From the NCBI RefSeq assembly GCF_030704205.1, contig NZ_CP131913.1:2790001-2854000 (forward strand): a DNA stretch of 64,000 bases. The letters are read 5' to 3'. The position numbers and the translations under genes were made by a program. Every line of letters starts with the position of its first letter. Position 1 is the stretch's first letter. The notes under the pieces are model-generated. The model was not told the DNA's origin. It made no database searches and saw only the letters and a program-made list of their open reading frames with translations. Positions 17,378 through 26,442 of this stretch are shown in pieces. This DNA is from Halomonas alkalicola (lineage in GTDB: Bacteria; Pseudomonadota; Gammaproteobacteria; Pseudomonadales; Halomonadaceae).

Positions 17378-18832
17378 ATGACGCTGATCGACTCGCTGTT
17401 GATCGACGGCACGGCCGCCGCCCTGGTGGGCGAGGCCTGGCTGACCGGCAGCGCAAGCTTCCCCGTGACCAACCCCGCCACCGGTGAGCGGCTGGCCCAG
17501 GTGGCCGACCTGGGTGCCGACGAGACCCGCCAGGCGGTGGCCGCCGCCGAGGCGGCCGGCGCCGCCTGGAAGAAGACCACGGCCAAGGAGCGCGCCGCCC
17601 TGCTGCGCGCCTGGTTCCTGCGCATCCAGGAAGAGGCCGAGGGGCTGGCCGAGCTGATGACCCTGGAGCAGGGCAAGCCGCTGGCGGAATCCCGCGGCGA
17701 GGTGACCTACGGCGCCAGCTTCATCGAGTACTTCGCCGAGGAGGCCAAGCGCATGGCCGGCGAGACCCTGCCGACCCATGCCGCCGACAAGCGCCTGCTG
17801 GTGCTGCGCGAGCCGATCGGCGTGGTGGCGGCCATCACGCCCTGGAACTTCCCCATGGCGATGATCACCCGCAAGTGCGCCCCGGCCATCGCCGCCGGCT
17901 GCACCGTGGTGATCAAGCCCGCCGAGGCGACCCCGCTCACCGCCCTGGCCCTGGCGCGCCTGGCCCGCGAGGCCGGCATCCCGGCCGGGGTGATCAACGT
18001 GGTCACCGCGGCGAGCCCCGCGGCGGTGGGCGAGGTGCTGACCACCGACCCCCGCGTGCGCAAGGTCTCCTTCACCGGCTCCACCCCGGTGGGCAAGAAG
18101 CTGCTGGCCCAGTGCGCCGGCACCGTCAAGAAGGCCTCCATGGAGCTCGGCGGCAACGCCCCCTTCATCGTCTTCGACGACGCGGACCTCGACGCCGCCG
18201 TGGCCGGAGCCATCGCCTCCAAGTACCGCAACGCCGGCCAGACCTGCGTCTGCACCAACCGCTTCCTGGTCCAGGAGGGAATCTACGACGCCTTCGTCGA
18301 GGCCCTGGCCGCGAAGGTCGCGGCGATGCCGGTGGGTGACGGCCGCGAGCCGGGCGTGATGATCGGCCCGCTGATCAACCAGGCCGCCGTCGACAAGGTA
18401 CAGCGTCACGTGGATGACGCCGTGGCCAAGGGCGGGCGGCTGCTGTGCGGCGGCACCCTCCATGCGCTGGGCCAGAGCTTCTACGCCCCCACCGTGATCG
18501 CCGATGCCACTCCGGAGATGGCCGTGGCCAGCGAGGAGACCTTCGGCCCGCTGGCGCCGGTGTTCCGCTTCCGCGACGAGGAGGAGGCGATCGCCATGGC
18601 CAACGATACCCCCTTTGGCCTGGCCGCCTACTTCTACGCCCGGGACTACCGCCGCATCTGGCGCGTCATGGAGGGGCTCGAGTACGGCATGGTCGGCGTC
18701 AACGAGGGGATCATCTCCACCGAGCTTGCCCCCTTCGGCGGCGTCAAGGAGTCGGGCCTCGGCCGCGAGGGCTCGCGCCACGGCCTCGAGGAGTTCACCG
18801 AGCTCAAGTACGTCTGCGTGGGCGGGCTCTGA
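17378..18832 (+). CDS. gabD: Succinate/glutarate-semialdehyde dehydrogenase
   Basis: A 484-residue NAD(P)-dependent aldehyde dehydrogenase, normal GabD/DavD length. Catalytic Glu is in MELGGNAPFIVF and catalytic Cys in NAGQTCVCTNRF, and the cofactor segment TPWNFPMAMITRK is present. It oxidises succinate semialdehyde to succinate or glutarate semialdehyde to glutarate. AGAGGAGA precedes the ATG. It is followed by gabT (37 bp) and then glaH/lhgO, which act on glutarate. A dual GABA and 5-aminovalerate role (DavD) is therefore likely. Confidence 0.93.
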   Translation: MTLIDSLLIDGTAAALVGEAWLTGSASFPVTNPATGERLAQVADLGADETRQAVAAAEAAGAAWKKTTAKERAALLRAWFLRIQEEAEGLAELMTLEQGKPLAESRGEVTYGASFIEYFAEEAKRMAGETLPTHAADKRLLVLREPIGVVAAITPWNFPMAMITRKCAPAIAAGCTVVIKPAEATPLTALALARLAREAGIPAGVINVVTAASPAAVGEVLTTDPRVRKVSFTGSTPVGKKLLAQCAGTVKKASMELGGNAPFIVFDDADLDAAVAGAIASKYRNAGQTCVCTNRFLVQEGIYDAFVEALAAKVAAMPVGDGREPGVMIGPLINQAAVDKVQRHVDDAVAKGGRLLCGGTLHALGQSFYAPTVIADATPEMAVASEETFGPLAPVFRFRDEEEAIAMANDTPFGLAAYFYARDYRRIWRVMEGLEYGMVGVNEGIISTELAPFGGVKESGLGREGSRHGLEEFTELKYVCVGGL

Positions 18833-18869
18833 GCCCGCCGTGTCACCCACTCTCTGCCAGGATCTCACC

Positions 18870-20156
18870 ATGACCCAGACCTTCACCAACGCCGAGCTCA
18901 ACGAGCTCAAGAAGCGCTTCGTGGCCAACGGCGCCGCCCCCCCCACCGCCCAGTTCGTGGCCCGCGCCGAGAACGCCGAGCTGTGGGACGAGGATGGCCA
19001 GCGCTGGATCGACTTCGCCGGCGGCATCGGCGTGCTCAACCTGGGCCACCGCCACCCGCGCATCGTCAAGGCCGTGCAGGACCAGCTCGAGCGCGTCATG
19101 CACACCTGCTCGGCGGTGCTCTCCTACGCCCCCTATATCCAGCTCTGCCAGCGGCTCTGCGAGAAGGCCCCAGTCAAGGGCCCGGAGCGCAAGGCGATGC
19201 TGGTCAACACCGGCGCCGAGGCGCTGGAGAACGCGGTCAAGATCGCCCGCGCCGCCACCGGCCGCTCCGGCGTCATCACCTTCGACGGCGCCTTCCACGG
19301 CCGCACCATGATGACCCTGGCCATGACCGGCAAGGTGCTGCCCTACAAGAACGACTTCGGCCCGATGCCGGGTGACGTCTATCGCGCGCCTTACCCCAAC
19401 CCGCTGCACGGCATCAGCGACGAGATGGCCCTGGCGGGCATCGAGAAGCTCTTCAAGACCGACATCCCGGCTCATCGGGTGGCGGCCATCGTCATCGAGC
19501 CGGTGCAGGGGGAGGGCGGCTTCTATATCGCCTCGCCCGAGTACCTCAAGGCGCTGCGCGCGCTCTGCGACCGCCACGGCATCCTGCTGATCGTCGACGA
19601 GGTGCAGTCGGGCTTCGCGCGTACCGGCAAGCTCTTCGCGCTGGAGCACAGCGGCATCGAGGCCGACATGCTGACCACCGCCAAGTCCCTGGCCAACGGC
19701 ATGCCGCTCTCGGCGGTGGTGGGCACCGCCGAGGTGATGGACTCCTCCGGGCCGGGCTCCCTGGGCGGTACCTACAGCGGCAACCCGCTCTCCTGCGCGG
19801 CGGCCCTGGCGGTGTTCGACGCCATCGAGGAGGAGAACATCCTCGAGCGCAGCGAGCAGATGGGCCGCATGCTGGCCGAGCGCTTCGCGGTCTGGCAGGA
19901 GCGCTTCGCCCCGGTGGGCCATGCGCGCAACCTGGGCGCCATGGCGGCCTTCGAGCTGCTCGACGCCGAGGGCCGGCCGGACCCGGCCCAGGCCCAGGCG
20001 CTGTGCGCCAAGGCCCGCGAGCAGGGGCTGATCCTGCTCTCCTGCGGCTTCTACGGCAACACCATCCGCGTGCTGGTGCCGATCACCGCCCCCTCCGCAG
20101 TGCTGGAGGAGGGGCTCGCCATCATCGAGCGCTCTCTCGAGGCGATCACCGCCTGA
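18870..20156 (+). CDS. gabT: 4-aminobutyrate / 5-aminovalerate aminotransferase
   Basis: A 428-residue class III PLP aminotransferase. Recognisable blocks are AMLVNTGAEALENAVKIAR, TFDGAFHGRTMMTLAMTGK, IIVDEVQSGFARTGK-like (LLIVDEVQSGFARTG) and the PLP-lysine block DMLTTAKSLANGMPLSAVVG. It moves the amino group of GABA or 5-aminovalerate to 2-oxoglutarate, giving the semialdehyde for GabD. I start at the ATG at 18870; an upstream frame runs back into gabD out of register. It ends 46 bp before a strong terminator, so gabDT forms one transcript. Confidence 0.93.
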   Translation: MTQTFTNAELNELKKRFVANGAAPPTAQFVARAENAELWDEDGQRWIDFAGGIGVLNLGHRHPRIVKAVQDQLERVMHTCSAVLSYAPYIQLCQRLCEKAPVKGPERKAMLVNTGAEALENAVKIARAATGRSGVITFDGAFHGRTMMTLAMTGKVLPYKNDFGPMPGDVYRAPYPNPLHGISDEMALAGIEKLFKTDIPAHRVAAIVIEPVQGEGGFYIASPEYLKALRALCDRHGILLIVDEVQSGFARTGKLFALEHSGIEADMLTTAKSLANGMPLSAVVGTAEVMDSSGPGSLGGTYSGNPLSCAAALAVFDAIEEENILERSEQMGRMLAERFAVWQERFAPVGHARNLGAMAAFELLDAEGRPDPAQAQALCAKAREQGLILLSCGFYGNTIRVLVPITAPSAVLEEGLAIIERSLEAITA

Positions 20157-20202
20157 GGCGGGCCGGGCGCGCCCGGCCAGTCCCTTCCGTTCGTGTGGCG
20201 TT

Positions 20203-20238
20203 CACCGCCGAGGCCCCTGGCCTCGGCGGTGTCGTTTG
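20203..20238 (+). terminator. Rho-independent terminator of gabDT
   Basis: A perfect 13-bp stem (CACCGCCGAGGCC / GGCCTCGGCGGTG) with a 3-nt loop, followed by TCGTTTGC. A second, short self-complementary GC block (20161-20178) precedes it. The pair separates gabDT from glaH, which has its own promoter. Confidence 0.85.
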
Positions 20239-20295
20239 CAGGGGGCAGGAGAGGGCGGCATGGCGAGCAATTTCTATCGCCATTAAATATATATT

Positions 20296-20324
20296 TTGAC
20301 ACAAGTTAAAAATGTAGATATTTT
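20296..20324 (+). promoter_or_regulatory. Sigma-70-type promoter of glaH
   Basis: TTGACA at 20296-20301, a 17-bp spacer, and TATTTT at 20319-20324, embedded in an AT-rich stretch (20275-20325) that stands out from the GC-rich surroundings. Transcription would start near 20331, about 34 bp before the glaH ATG. The TTG at 20296 that could open a longer reading frame is the -35 element itself. Confidence 0.75.
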
Positions 20325-20364
20325 TGAGGGGCAGTCATCCTCTCACTCCCCTGGAGACCCTGAC

Positions 20365-21345
20365 ATGTCGATCCTGACCCAGCTTCCCGCCGTCGCCATG
20401 CCGCTGCCCGCCGATATCCGCGGCTTCACTCTGGCCCCCTCCGCCGCCTCGCCGCGCCTGATCCAGCTGACGATCTCGCGCGAGGTGGTCGAGGCCTTCG
20501 TGGCGGCCGTGGCCGAGTGGCCAGTGCAGGCGCTGGAGTACAAGTCGATGCTGCGCTTCCGCGTGGCGAAGATCCTGGACGACCTGTGCGACAACACCCT
20601 GCAGCCGGTGCTGGTCAACACCCTGGTGGATCGCGCCACCGGTGGCTTTCAGGTGGTGATGGAGGGGCTCGACTCCGTGGAGCAGGCCGAGGAGATGGTC
20701 AAGCTCTCCACCGCCGTGGCCCATCTGATGGGGCGCTCCAACTACGACGCCATGAGCGGCCAGTACTACGCGCGCTTCGTGGTGAAGAACGTCGACAACT
20801 CCGACTCCTACCTGCGCCAGCCGCATCGGGTCATGGAGCTGCACAACGACGGCACCTTCGTCGAGCAGGACACCGACTACGTGCTGATGATGAAGATCGA
20901 CGAGCAGAACATGGCGGGCGGCACCTCCCTGCTGCTGCACCTGGACGACTGGGCCGACCTGGAGCGCTTCTTCGCCCACCCGCTGGCCCATCGCCCGATG
21001 CGCTGGACCGCGCCGCCCAGCAAGAACGTGGCCCGCGACGTCTTCCACCCGGTCTTCGATGTGGACCGCGAGGGGCGCCCGATCATGGCCTACATCGACC
21101 AGTTCGTGCAGCCAAAGGACTACGAGGAGGGCAACTGGCTGACCGACCTCTCCGAGTCCCTGGAGACCAGCCCGGCCATCGTCTCCCTGCCCAACCCGGT
21201 TGGCAGCTTCCTGCTGATCAACAACCACTTCTGGCTGCACGGCCGCGACCGCTTCACCCCGCACCCGGACCTGCGCCGCGAGCTGATGCGCCAGCGCGGC
21301 TACTTCACCCACGCCAAGACCCTGCGCGACCCGCGCCAGGTGTAA
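20365..21345 (+). CDS. glaH: Glutarate 2-hydroxylase, Fe(II)/2-oxoglutarate-dependent (CsiD/GlaH)
   Basis: A 326-residue enzyme, nearly the E. coli GlaH length. It hydroxylates glutarate to L-2-hydroxyglutarate using O2 and 2-oxoglutarate. The metal triad is visible as HND in [12 protein letters not shown] and a distal His in [12 protein letters not shown]. The start at 20365 follows GGAG with 8-nt spacing. The gene is between gabDT and lhgO, the same functional set as E. coli csiD-lhgO-gabDTP in a different order. It carries its own promoter. A GlaR/CsiR-type repressor gene is not seen nearby. Confidence 0.93.
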   Translation: MSILTQLPAVAMPLPADIRGFTLAPSAASPRLIQLTISREVVEAFVAAVAEWPVQALEYKSMLRFRVAKILDDLCDNTLQPVLVNTLVDRATGGFQVVMEGLDSVEQAEEMVKLSTAVAHLMGRSNYDAMSGQYYARFVVKNVDNSDSYLRQPHRVMELHNDGTFVEQDTDYVLMMKIDEQNMAGGTSLLLHLDDWADLERFFAHPLAHRPMRWTAPPSKNVARDVFHPVFDVDREGRPIMAYIDQFVQPKDYEEGNWLTDLSESLETSPAIVSLPNPVGSFLLINNHFWLHGRDRFTPHPDLRRELMRQRGYFTHAKTLRDPRQV

Positions 21346-21391
21346 GGCGCCGGGAAGTGACGGCAGCCCGAGCGGTTGTCATGATATGAGC

Positions 21392-21417
21392 CATGCCACG
21401 CCCTGCGGCGTGGCATG
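21392..21417. other. Intercistronic hairpin between glaH and lhgO
   Basis: An 11-bp perfect stem (CATGCCACGCC / GGCGTGGCATG) with a CTGC loop, 46 bp after the glaH stop. No T-run follows, so processing, stabilisation of glaH mRNA or partial attenuation is more likely than full termination. Confidence 0.6.
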
Positions 21418-21467
21418 CGCGTGTCCGCCAGCGTGGTTCAGCCAGCACCCTTCAGCAGAGAGAGAAG

Positions 21468-22664
21468 ATGCACGATTTCATCATTGTCGGCGGCGGCATC
21501 CTGGGGATGTCCACCGCCATGCAGCTCAAGCAGGCCTACCCGGAGCGGCGCATGTTGCTGCTGGAGAAGGAGGCCGAGCCGGCCATGCACCAGACCGGCC
21601 ACAACAGCGGCGTGATCCACGCCGGGGTCTACTACACCCCGGGCAGCCTCAAGGCGCGCTTCTGCCTGGCCGGCAACCGGGCCACCGTCGAGTTCTGCGA
21701 GGCCCACGGCATTCCCTACGACACCTGCGGCAAGCTGCTGGTGGCCACCAACGACCTGGAGATGGAGCGCATGAAGGCGCTCTGGGAGCGCACCGCGGCC
21801 AACGGCCTCGAGCGTGAGTGGCTCTCCGCCGAGGCGTTGGCCGAGCGCGAGCCCAATATCACCGGGGTCGGCGGCATCTTCGTGCCCTCCAGCGGCATCG
21901 TCGACTACGCCGCGGTGACCCGCGCCATGGCCGCCGAGTTCGAGCGGATGGGCGGCGAGATCCGCTACGGCTGCGAGGTGACGGGCCTCGAGGAGCGAAG
22001 CCGCGAGGTGGTGGTAAGCAGCAGTGGAGGCGAGTTCACGGGGCACTATCTGGTGACCTGCTCGGGGCTGATGGCCGACCGGGTGATCCGCCTGCTGGGC
22101 CAGGACCCAGGCTTCACCATCTGCCCCTTCCGCGGCGAGTACTACCGGCTGCCGGCGAAGCACAATGCGATCGTCAACCACCTGATCTATCCGATCCCCG
22201 ACCCCTCCATGCCCTTCCTGGGCGTGCACCTGACGCGGATGATCGACGGCAGCGTCACCGTGGGGCCCAACGCGGTGCTGGCGCTCAAGCGCGAGGGCTA
22301 CCACAAGCGTGATATCTCGCTTCCCGACATGGCGCGGATGTTCACCAACCCCGGCATCCTCAAGGTGCTGGGCAAGAACCTGCGTCCGGGCCTGGTGGAG
22401 ATGAAGAACTCCCTCTACAAGCGGGGCTACCTGGAGCTGGTGCGCAAGTACTGCCCGAGCCTGACCCTCGAGGACCTCGAGCCCTATCCGGCCGGGGTGC
22501 GCGCCCAGGCGGTCTCCCGGGACGGCAGGCTGGTGGACGACTTCCTGTTCGTGAACACCCGGCGCACCCTCAACGTGGGCAATGCCCCGTCGCCCGCGGC
22601 GACCTCGGCGATTCCCATCGGTGCCCATATCGTCGAGCAGGTGAAGTCGCTGGTGGAGGGCTGA
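21468..22664 (+). CDS. lhgO: L-2-hydroxyglutarate oxidase/dehydrogenase
   Basis: A 398-residue FAD enzyme. The N-terminal dinucleotide fold is FIIVGGGILGMSTAMQLK, followed by HQTGHNSGVIHAGVYY, the L2HGDH/LhgO signature. It oxidises L-2-hydroxyglutarate to 2-oxoglutarate, passing electrons to quinone (as known for E. coli LhgD/LhgO). I start at the ATG at 21468, preceded by AGAGAG; the longer frame from 21393 lies in the hairpin region. It completes the glutarate route begun by glaH and returns the 2-oxoglutarate used by that enzyme. Confidence 0.93.
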   Translation: MHDFIIVGGGILGMSTAMQLKQAYPERRMLLLEKEAEPAMHQTGHNSGVIHAGVYYTPGSLKARFCLAGNRATVEFCEAHGIPYDTCGKLLVATNDLEMERMKALWERTAANGLEREWLSAEALAEREPNITGVGGIFVPSSGIVDYAAVTRAMAAEFERMGGEIRYGCEVTGLEERSREVVVSSSGGEFTGHYLVTCSGLMADRVIRLLGQDPGFTICPFRGEYYRLPAKHNAIVNHLIYPIPDPSMPFLGVHLTRMIDGSVTVGPNAVLALKREGYHKRDISLPDMARMFTNPGILKVLGKNLRPGLVEMKNSLYKRGYLELVRKYCPSLTLEDLEPYPAGVRAQAVSRDGRLVDDFLFVNTRRTLNVGNAPSPAATSAIPIGAHIVEQVKSLVEG

Positions 22665-22720
22665 GCGGGCGACCTTGGTGGAATTGCCGAAAAAAACTGA
22701 AAACGTAGAAATATGGCCAG

Positions 22721-22739
22721 GGCCTCTCACGCAGGGGCC
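22721..22739. terminator. Weak hairpin after lhgO
   Basis: GGCCTCT / AGGGGCC with a 5-nt loop and one G-U pair, 56 bp after the lhgO stop, in the 156-bp gap before the TAXI gene. An A-rich tract (22688-22711) lies just upstream and may contain a promoter, but I could not find a convincing -35/-10 pair. Confidence 0.35.
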
Positions 22740-22820
22740 ATGCTAGGTTTCCCTCAGGTGCTTTCCCTCCAGCACCGACAACAACGATACAACAAACGGG
22801 TTTCAGCCCGGAGGATTGCC

Positions 22821-23780
22821 ATGAATGCCATGAAGTACGCCGTCGCCGCCTCGCTGATCGCGACGGCCCCGCTGGCCGCGGCCCAGCAGCTCTCCATCGC
22901 CACCGGCGGTACCGGCGGGGTCTACTACCCCCTGGGCGGCGGCCTGGCCGAGATGATCAACAGCCATATCGAGGGGGCCAGCGCGGTGGCCGAGGTCACC
23001 GGGGCCTCGGTGGAGAACATGGGCCTGGTGTGGCGCGGCGACTCCGATCTCGCCTTCGCCCTGGCCGATACCGTCTATCAGGCCTACAACGGCACCGGCG
23101 ACTTCGAGGGGCGCCAGCTCGACAACATCCGTGCCCTGGCCTCGGTCTATCCCAATGCCGTGCAGCTGGTCACCCTGGCCGACTCCGGCGTGGAGTCCCT
23201 CGAGGACCTGCGCGGCAAGCGGGTCTCGGTGGGCGCTCCGGGCAGCGGTACCGAGCTCAACGCCCGCGCCCTGCTGGAAGCCAACGGCATCACCTATGAC
23301 GACTTCACCCCCCAGCGCCTGAACTTCAACGAGACCGCCGACGCCATCCGCGATGGCGACATCGACGCCGGTTTCTGGAGCGTGGGCCCGCCCACCAGCT
23401 CCATCCTCAACCTGGCCACCACCCGCGATATCCGCCTGGTGGGACTCTCCGAGGAAGAAGTGGCCAACGCCCGGGAAGCGGAGCCGGTCTTCGCCCCCTA
23501 TGACCTGCGTGCCGGCCTCTACGAGGGCATGGACGAGGCCGTGCAGACCATCGGCATTCCCAACGTGCTGGCGGTGAGCAGCGAGATGGACGAGGAGCTG
23601 GCCTACCAGATCACGAAGATGCTCTTCGAGCAGACCGATGAGCTGATCGCGGTGCACCCGGCGGCCAACGACACCACCGTGGAGTTCAGCATCGACTCCA
23701 CCCCGGTGCCCTTCCATGATGGCGCGCTGCGCTACTATGAGGAGATCGGCGCCGAGGTCCAGGACCACCAGCGCCCGTAA
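22821..23780 (+). CDS. TAXI-family TRAP transporter solute-binding protein
   Basis: A 319-residue periplasmic protein. The signal peptide is residues 1-19 (MNAMKYAVAASLIATAPLAAAQQ), and the mature chain starts at LSIATGGTGGVYYPLGGG, the TAXI signature. The start at 22821 has GGAGG 7 bp upstream. TAXI receptors feed fused TRAP permeases; characterised ones bind glutamate, glutamine or 2-oxoglutarate-like ligands. It is co-directional with glaH-lhgO and followed by a DUF1850 protein and the permease. Import of glutarate, 2-hydroxyglutarate or a lysine-derived amino acid is therefore a fair inference, not shown. Confidence 0.9.
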   Translation: MNAMKYAVAASLIATAPLAAAQQLSIATGGTGGVYYPLGGGLAEMINSHIEGASAVAEVTGASVENMGLVWRGDSDLAFALADTVYQAYNGTGDFEGRQLDNIRALASVYPNAVQLVTLADSGVESLEDLRGKRVSVGAPGSGTELNARALLEANGITYDDFTPQRLNFNETADAIRDGDIDAGFWSVGPPTSSILNLATTRDIRLVGLSEEEVANAREAEPVFAPYDLRAGLYEGMDEAVQTIGIPNVLAVSSEMDEELAYQITKMLFEQTDELIAVHPAANDTTVEFSIDSTPVPFHDGALRYYEEIGAEVQDHQRP

Positions 23781-23803
23781 CGCGCCCCGAGCCGGGCACC
23801 CCG

Positions 23804-24316
23804 ATGTCTTCTTCGATCCATGACGTCAGCCGCCGTGCCTTCGGGCCGGCGGCCTTTGCGCTCTGTCTGCTGCTCGCTCCGTCGGCCCATGCCGACGACG
23901 AGGGCTGGCTGGAGGTCACCGCCGACAACGGTCGGCGGATCGCCTCGCTGCCGATGCCCGAGGGCGAGGCCTGGTGCCTGGAGTGGAACCACTCCGTGGC
24001 CGGCTTTCCCGTGCAGGACTGCTATCGCTATCGCCACCGGGAGGGCCTGATGGTGCTGGAGCGCAGCCACCAGCCCGACTTCGCCGCCGGGCTCGGCCAC
24101 GTGCCTGGCCGGGGGCGACAGGTCTCCGACGGCGAGGGTGGCTACTGGATCGAGGAGATCGACGAGCCGGTGCCCGGCAACCGCTATCGCCTCCGGGTCG
24201 GATCCCCGGAGGTCAACCATCGACTGCTGCACGAGGGCCGCCGGCTCAGCCTGAGCGACCAGGCCGCCGGCGAGCGGGTGACGATCCACCTGCGCACCTC
24301 GGCATCCACCTCCTGA
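23804..24316 (+). CDS. DUF1850 protein of TAXI-TRAP operon
   Basis: A 170-residue exported protein with a hydrophobic N-terminal segment (AAFALCLLLAPSAHA) and a signal-peptidase-like AHA site. The core has the DUF1850 pattern: WCLEWNHSVAGFPVQDCYR followed by a conserved RSHQPDFAAGLGH. This family sits between the binding protein and fused permease of TAXI-TRAP operons, as here (gaps of 23 and 10 bp). It may be a periplasmic accessory. Its biochemical role is unknown. Confidence 0.85.
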   Translation: MSSSIHDVSRRAFGPAAFALCLLLAPSAHADDEGWLEVTADNGRRIASLPMPEGEAWCLEWNHSVAGFPVQDCYRYRHREGLMVLERSHQPDFAAGLGHVPGRGRQVSDGEGGYWIEEIDEPVPGNRYRLRVGSPEVNHRLLHEGRRLSLSDQAAGERVTIHLRTSASTS

Positions 24317-24326
24317 CGAGACGCCC

Positions 24327-26360
24327 ATGAGCGAATCCGCCAAGCCTGCCGCCACTGCGCCCGAGGTCACCGTGCCTGGGGGAGGCGCCATCCAGGCGCG
24401 CTCCATCCTCTGGCTGATCACCCTGGTGGCCGTGGGGCTCTCCCTGTTCCAGCTCTATTCGGCCGGCATCCAGCCGCTGGGACTCTTCTACCAGCGCAGC
24501 ATCCACCTGATGCTGATCATGGTGCTGGCCTTCCTGATCTTTCCGGTCTTCGGCCCCCACCGCAAGCGCGGCGTGCTGGGCTGGACCATCGACTGCCTGT
24601 TCCTGGCCGGGGCCCTGCTCACCGGCGGCTACCTGGTGATCTACCTGGACGAGATCTTCCGCCGTGCCGGGTTCTGGAGCCAGACCGACATCATCGTCGG
24701 CTGCATCGCCACCCTGACCGTGCTGGAGGCCAGCCGCCGCGCGGTGGGCCTGGGCATGACCATCATCGGTGCCGTGGCCATCCTCTACGCCTTCGCCGGC
24801 CCGCGGGGCGAGCTGCCGTGGCTCGGGCAGTGGCTGCCCGGCATCCTGGAGCATCGCGGCTACAACATCGACCGTGTGGTGGGCCAGCTCTACCTGGGCC
24901 AGGAGGGCATCTTCGGCCTGCCGCTGGGCGTGGCGGCCACCTACATCTTCATCTTCGTGCTGTTCGGCGCCTTCCTCGAGATCACCGGCGCCGGCAAGTT
25001 CTTCATCGACCTGGCCTACGCCGCCACCGGACGCCAGCGCGGGGGGCCCGCCAAGGCGGCGGTCATCGCCTCCGCCGGCATGGGCTCCATCTCCGGCAGC
25101 GCCATCGCCAACGTGGTGACCACCGGCGCCTTCACCATCCCGCTGATGAAGCGCCTGGGTTATAAGCCCAAGCAGGCCGGGGGCATCGAGGCGGCGGCCT
25201 CCACCGGAGGGCAGATCACGCCCCCCCTGATGGGGGCGGGTGCCTTCCTGATTGCCGAATATACCAATACGCCGTACATCGAGATCGTCAAGATCAGCAT
25301 CCTGCCGGCGATCATGTATTTCGCCACCGTCTATCTCTTCGTACACATCATCGCCCTCAAGCAGGGCATGCAGGGCATGGCCAAGAGCGAGCTGCCCCAG
25401 GTGCGCGAGGTGATGAAGGAGGGCTGGCACTTCCTGCTGCCGCTGGGCGTGCTGGTGTGGCTGCTGGTGATGCACATGTCGCCCATGCGGGTAGGCTTCT
25501 ACGCGGTGGTCACCATGCTGGCCGTGGCCGTGCTGCGCTACGCCATCTGGTTCCTGTTCGTCGCCCCGCGCCAGGGCGAGAAGGTGACCCTGGCCCGGGT
25601 CGGGTCCGTGGTCTGGGCCGGCTGGGTGAAGCTGGTACAGGGCCTCGAGCTCGGCGCGCGCAACGCCGTGGCGGTCTCCATGGCCTGTGCGGTGGCGGGC
25701 ATCATCGTCGGCATCGTCGGCCTGACCGGGCTCGGCCTGAAGTTCTCCGCCATGATGCTGGCCTTCTCCGGCGGCAACATCGTGCTGGCGCTGATCCTGG
25801 TGCTGCTGGCCAGCCTGGTGCTGGGCATGGGCCTACCGGTCACCGCCAGCTACATCGTGCTGATCGTGCTGGTGGGCCCGGCGCTGACCGCCGAGTTCGG
25901 CATCCCGCTGCTGATCGCCCACCTGGTGGTGTTCTGGTACTCCCAGGACTCCAACGTGACGCCCCCCATCGCGCTGGCCGGCTTCGCCGGGGCGGCCATC
26001 GCCGGCTCCAGGCCCATGGAGACCGGCTTCCAGGCCTGGAAGTTCGCCAAGGGGCTCTACCTGATCCCGCTGTTCATGGTCTTCAATCCGGAGATCATCG
26101 TGGGCGCCCCCTGGGCGGTGGTGGCCTGGAACGGCCTGATCGCGATCCTCGCCCTGGGGGCCTTCGCCGCGGCGCTGGAGGGGTATCTGTTCACGCGGAT
26201 GTCGTGGCTGCCGCGCATCGCCATCGCCGGCGCCATCGTGGCGGTGTTCTGGCCGAACTTCCTGGTGGAGGCCGCCGGGGTGGCGGTGATGGTCCTGGCC
26301 ATCGGTGCCAACTGGCTGGCCAGCCGGCGGGAGGGGGCGCTGTCCAGCCGGTCAAGGTGA
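24327..26360 (+). CDS. TRAP transporter fused permease (4TM/12TM)
   Basis: A 677-residue membrane protein joining the small DctQ-like and large DctM-like parts, about 17 hydrophobic helices. DctM-type blocks include GMGSISGSAIANVVTTGAFT, GGQITPPLMGAGAFLIAEY and MGLPVTASYIVLIVL. Transport is Na+-driven in this family, suiting a halophile. It completes the TAXI operon. The transcript probably ends at 26370-26399. Confidence 0.93.
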   Translation: MSESAKPAATAPEVTVPGGGAIQARSILWLITLVAVGLSLFQLYSAGIQPLGLFYQRSIHLMLIMVLAFLIFPVFGPHRKRGVLGWTIDCLFLAGALLTGGYLVIYLDEIFRRAGFWSQTDIIVGCIATLTVLEASRRAVGLGMTIIGAVAILYAFAGPRGELPWLGQWLPGILEHRGYNIDRVVGQLYLGQEGIFGLPLGVAATYIFIFVLFGAFLEITGAGKFFIDLAYAATGRQRGGPAKAAVIASAGMGSISGSAIANVVTTGAFTIPLMKRLGYKPKQAGGIEAAASTGGQITPPLMGAGAFLIAEYTNTPYIEIVKISILPAIMYFATVYLFVHIIALKQGMQGMAKSELPQVREVMKEGWHFLLPLGVLVWLLVMHMSPMRVGFYAVVTMLAVAVLRYAIWFLFVAPRQGEKVTLARVGSVVWAGWVKLVQGLELGARNAVAVSMACAVAGIIVGIVGLTGLGLKFSAMMLAFSGGNIVLALILVLLASLVLGMGLPVTASYIVLIVLVGPALTAEFGIPLLIAHLVVFWYSQDSNVTPPIALAGFAGAAIAGSRPMETGFQAWKFAKGLYLIPLFMVFNPEIIVGAPWAVVAWNGLIAILALGAFAAALEGYLFTRMSWLPRIAIAGAIVAVFWPNFLVEAAGVAVMVLAIGANWLASRREGALSSRSR

Positions 26361-26385
26361 CGGGGGAGGGCCGCACGGCTAGAAT
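26357..26385 (+). promoter_or_regulatory. Candidate sigma-70 promoter of purEK
   Basis: GTGACG (26357-26362), 17-bp spacer, TAGAAT (26380-26385). Transcription would start near 26392, giving a leader of about 50 nt to the purE ATG. The -35 is a 4/6 match. No clear PurR palindrome is seen. Confidence 0.5.
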
Positions 26386-26399
26386 GTGCGGCTTTCCTT
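26370..26399 (+). terminator. Terminator of the TAXI-TRAP operon
   Basis: A 7-bp stem (GCCGCAC / GTGCGGC), 9-nt loop, followed by TTTCCTTCC. It overlaps the -10 of the candidate purE promoter. Confidence 0.6.
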
Positions 26400-26442
26400 C
26401 CCGCACTCTCTATCCTGAACAGGCAGTCGCCGAGGAGCATCG

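Noticed and set aside
18504..18869. Extension of gabT upstream into gabD
   Set aside because: The upstream part is the +1 register of gabD. The ATG at 18870 has a ribosome site and gives the normal family length.
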